Assembly: GCA_017431755.1 (NCBI GenBank)
Contig: JAFRKM010000083.1
Location: forward strand, 1-5,613
Length of the DNA stretch: 5,613 nucleotides
Direction: 5' to 3'
Source: Clostridia bacterium
Lineage (GTDB): Bacteria; Bacillota; Clostridia; Oscillospirales; Acutalibacteraceae
The notes under the pieces are model-generated. The model saw only the letters and a program-made list of their open reading frames with translations. It made no database searches and was not told where the DNA came from. Positions within the stretch are counted from its first letter, which is position 1; each line of letters begins with the position of its first letter. Shown piece by piece: positions 4,960-5,613 of this stretch. Made by a program: the position numbers and the translations under genes.

Positions 4960-4968
4960 CTTTACAGT
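4960..4968. promoter_or_regulatory. Third CTTTACAGT copy, in the divergent intergenic region
   Basis: CTTTACAGT recurs at 4960-4968, 8 bases upstream of the ylxM -35 box and 55 bp from the same-orientation copy at 4905. That is a little over five helical turns. Both of these plus-strand copies continue with A, giving CTTTACAGTA. The TTTACA inside it could also act as a -35 box for the plus-strand deacetylase gene, but no good -10 box follows at the right distance. The binding protein is unknown. Confidence 0.5.
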
Positions 4969-5022
4969 AATAATTATTTTATATTTATTCATATATTTTA
5001 AAAAATAAAATCAAAAATTTAA

Positions 5023-5039
5023 AGAGGGGACTCTCCTTG
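5023..5039 (+). promoter_or_regulatory. Ribosome site and TTG start of the deacetylase gene
   Basis: AGAGGGG (5023-5029) lies 7 bases before TTG 5037-5039. No ATG or GTG occurs in frame close by upstream, and the next in-frame ATG (5109-5111) would cut into the membrane anchor. AGAG and CTCT can pair around a GGGA loop and would partly hide the site, but the stem is only 4 bp. Confidence 0.55.
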
Positions 5040-5613
5040 CATATTAAATTGTTTATTAAAAATAATCTAAAAGTAAAAATAATACTGTTTACAGCTTTAA
5101 TTATTTTAATGGCAAGTGCTCTTGTGTCTAATTTTTATTCCGTGGCACCACCTCGCAATCAAAACACAAACCCGGAAGAAAGAAAATTGCCCATTTTGAT
5201 GTATCATATGATTTTAAAAAATCCCCAAAAAGAAAATAAATTTATTATATCCGAAAAAACTTTTGAAGAAGATTTGAAATACATAAAAAATAATGGATTT
5301 GAAACGATTTTAATTTCAGACCTTATTGCATTTTCCCGAGGTGAAAAAGATTTGCCAGAAAAGCCGATACTTCTTACCTTTGATGATGGAGCATACAATA
5401 ATTTTCTCTTTGCTTTTCCGCTTGCGCAAAAATATGGTGCCAAATTTGTTTTTTCACCAATAGCAAAAGAGTCTGAAAGGTACACCGAAATCAAAGACGA
5501 AAACCCGGTTTACGCGCATGCGGGTTGGGAGCCGATTGCTAAAATGTCGGAAAGCGGTTTGGTTGAAATACAAAACCACACATACAACATGCACTCCTGC
5601 CACAACCCTAGAA
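5037..5613 (+). CDS. Membrane-anchored CE4 polysaccharide deacetylase, N-terminal part
   Basis: The first 192 residues are in the window and the frame is still open at the edge. CE4 enzymes remove N-acetyl (or O-acetyl) groups from cell-wall or capsule polysaccharides such as peptidoglycan or poly-N-acetylglucosamine, using a bound divalent metal. A basic N-terminus is followed by one hydrophobic segment at about 13-31 (VKIILFTALIILMASALV), an uncleaved anchor or signal peptide, which puts the enzyme outside the membrane. The catalytic domain starts with LPILMYH (51-57). Motif 1 is LTFDDG (113-118; Asp116 base, Asp117 metal ligand). Motif 2 is HTYNMH (181-186), giving metal ligands His181 and His186. 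It resembles the secreted YxkH/IcaB-like branch; the substrate cannot be told. It diverges from ylxM across 168 bp that carry the CTTTACAGT sites. The missing C-terminal part should hold motifs 3-5. Confidence 0.9.
   Translation, partial: MHIKLFIKNNLKVKIILFTALIILMASALVSNFYSVAPPRNQNTNPEERKLPILMYHMILKNPQKENKFIISEKTFEEDLKYIKNNGFETILISDLIAFSRGEKDLPEKPILLTFDDGAYNNFLFAFPLAQKYGAKFVFSPIAKESERYTEIKDENPVYAHAGWEPIAKMSESGLVEIQNHTYNMHSCHNPR

Noticed and set aside
5204..5494. Minus-strand open frame of 96 codons under the deacetylase gene
   Set aside because: It is antisense to a strongly supported CE4 domain, has no ribosome site and shows no family likeness; it is a shadow frame.
1..5613. CRISPR array, insertion sequence or riboswitch
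   Set aside because: No regularly spaced repeat, transposase or terminal inverted repeat, or recognisable riboswitch core is visible; the only repeats are the short ones listed.

Overview
This AT-rich window, with strong AGGAGG-type ribosome sites, TTG starts and a ylxM-ffh-rpsP-khpA-rimM-trmD gene order, looks like the chromosome of a low-GC Clostridia-type Firmicute. The exact lineage cannot be read from the sequence. Most of it is core translation and secretion machinery on the minus strand, with the edge of a mobile element on the left and a cell-envelope gene on the right.

Layout from left to right. Positions 1-98 hold the 3' end of an unidentified plus-strand gene. Positions 99-276 are non-coding and carry a perfect tandem 12-bp repeat (101-124). 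Positions 277-299 match the 3' end of a tRNA-Ser (T-loop, T-stem, acceptor strand, G discriminator, CCA) with no tRNA body upstream. A terminator follows at 317-350. This arrangement is what an integrated element leaves at its far junction in a tRNA gene, so chromosome proper probably begins at about 277. A minus-strand gene of unknown function (360-735) is broken by a one-base frameshift. Next come a terminator (767-804) and an HPr-like protein (822-1103) that has Tyr in place of the catalytic His15 but keeps Ser46. It has its own strong promoter at about 1198-1225.

The central block reads leftward: ylxM (4521-4868), ffh (3169-4506), rpsP (2865-3110), khpA (2598-2843), rimM (2010-2525), trmD (1337-2020). 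It links signal recognition particle function (Ffh, YlxM), the 30S subunit (S16, RimM), RNA binding (KhpA) and tRNA modification (TrmD). Gaps are short, rimM and trmD overlap by 11 bases, and the ffh ribosome site overlaps the ylxM stop. The only good promoter for the block lies upstream of ylxM (TTGACA/17/TAAACT). Three copies of CTTTACAGT surround that promoter. The usual last gene, rplS, is not here; the HPr-like gene occupies its place.

On the right, divergent from ylxM, is the N-terminal 192 residues of a membrane-anchored CE4 polysaccharide deacetylase that runs off the window.

No wholly new system is evident. The most interesting points are the Tyr15 HPr, the frameshifted gene beside an element junction in tRNA-Ser, the repeated CTTTACAGT motif, and an RNA hairpin between khpA and rimM.
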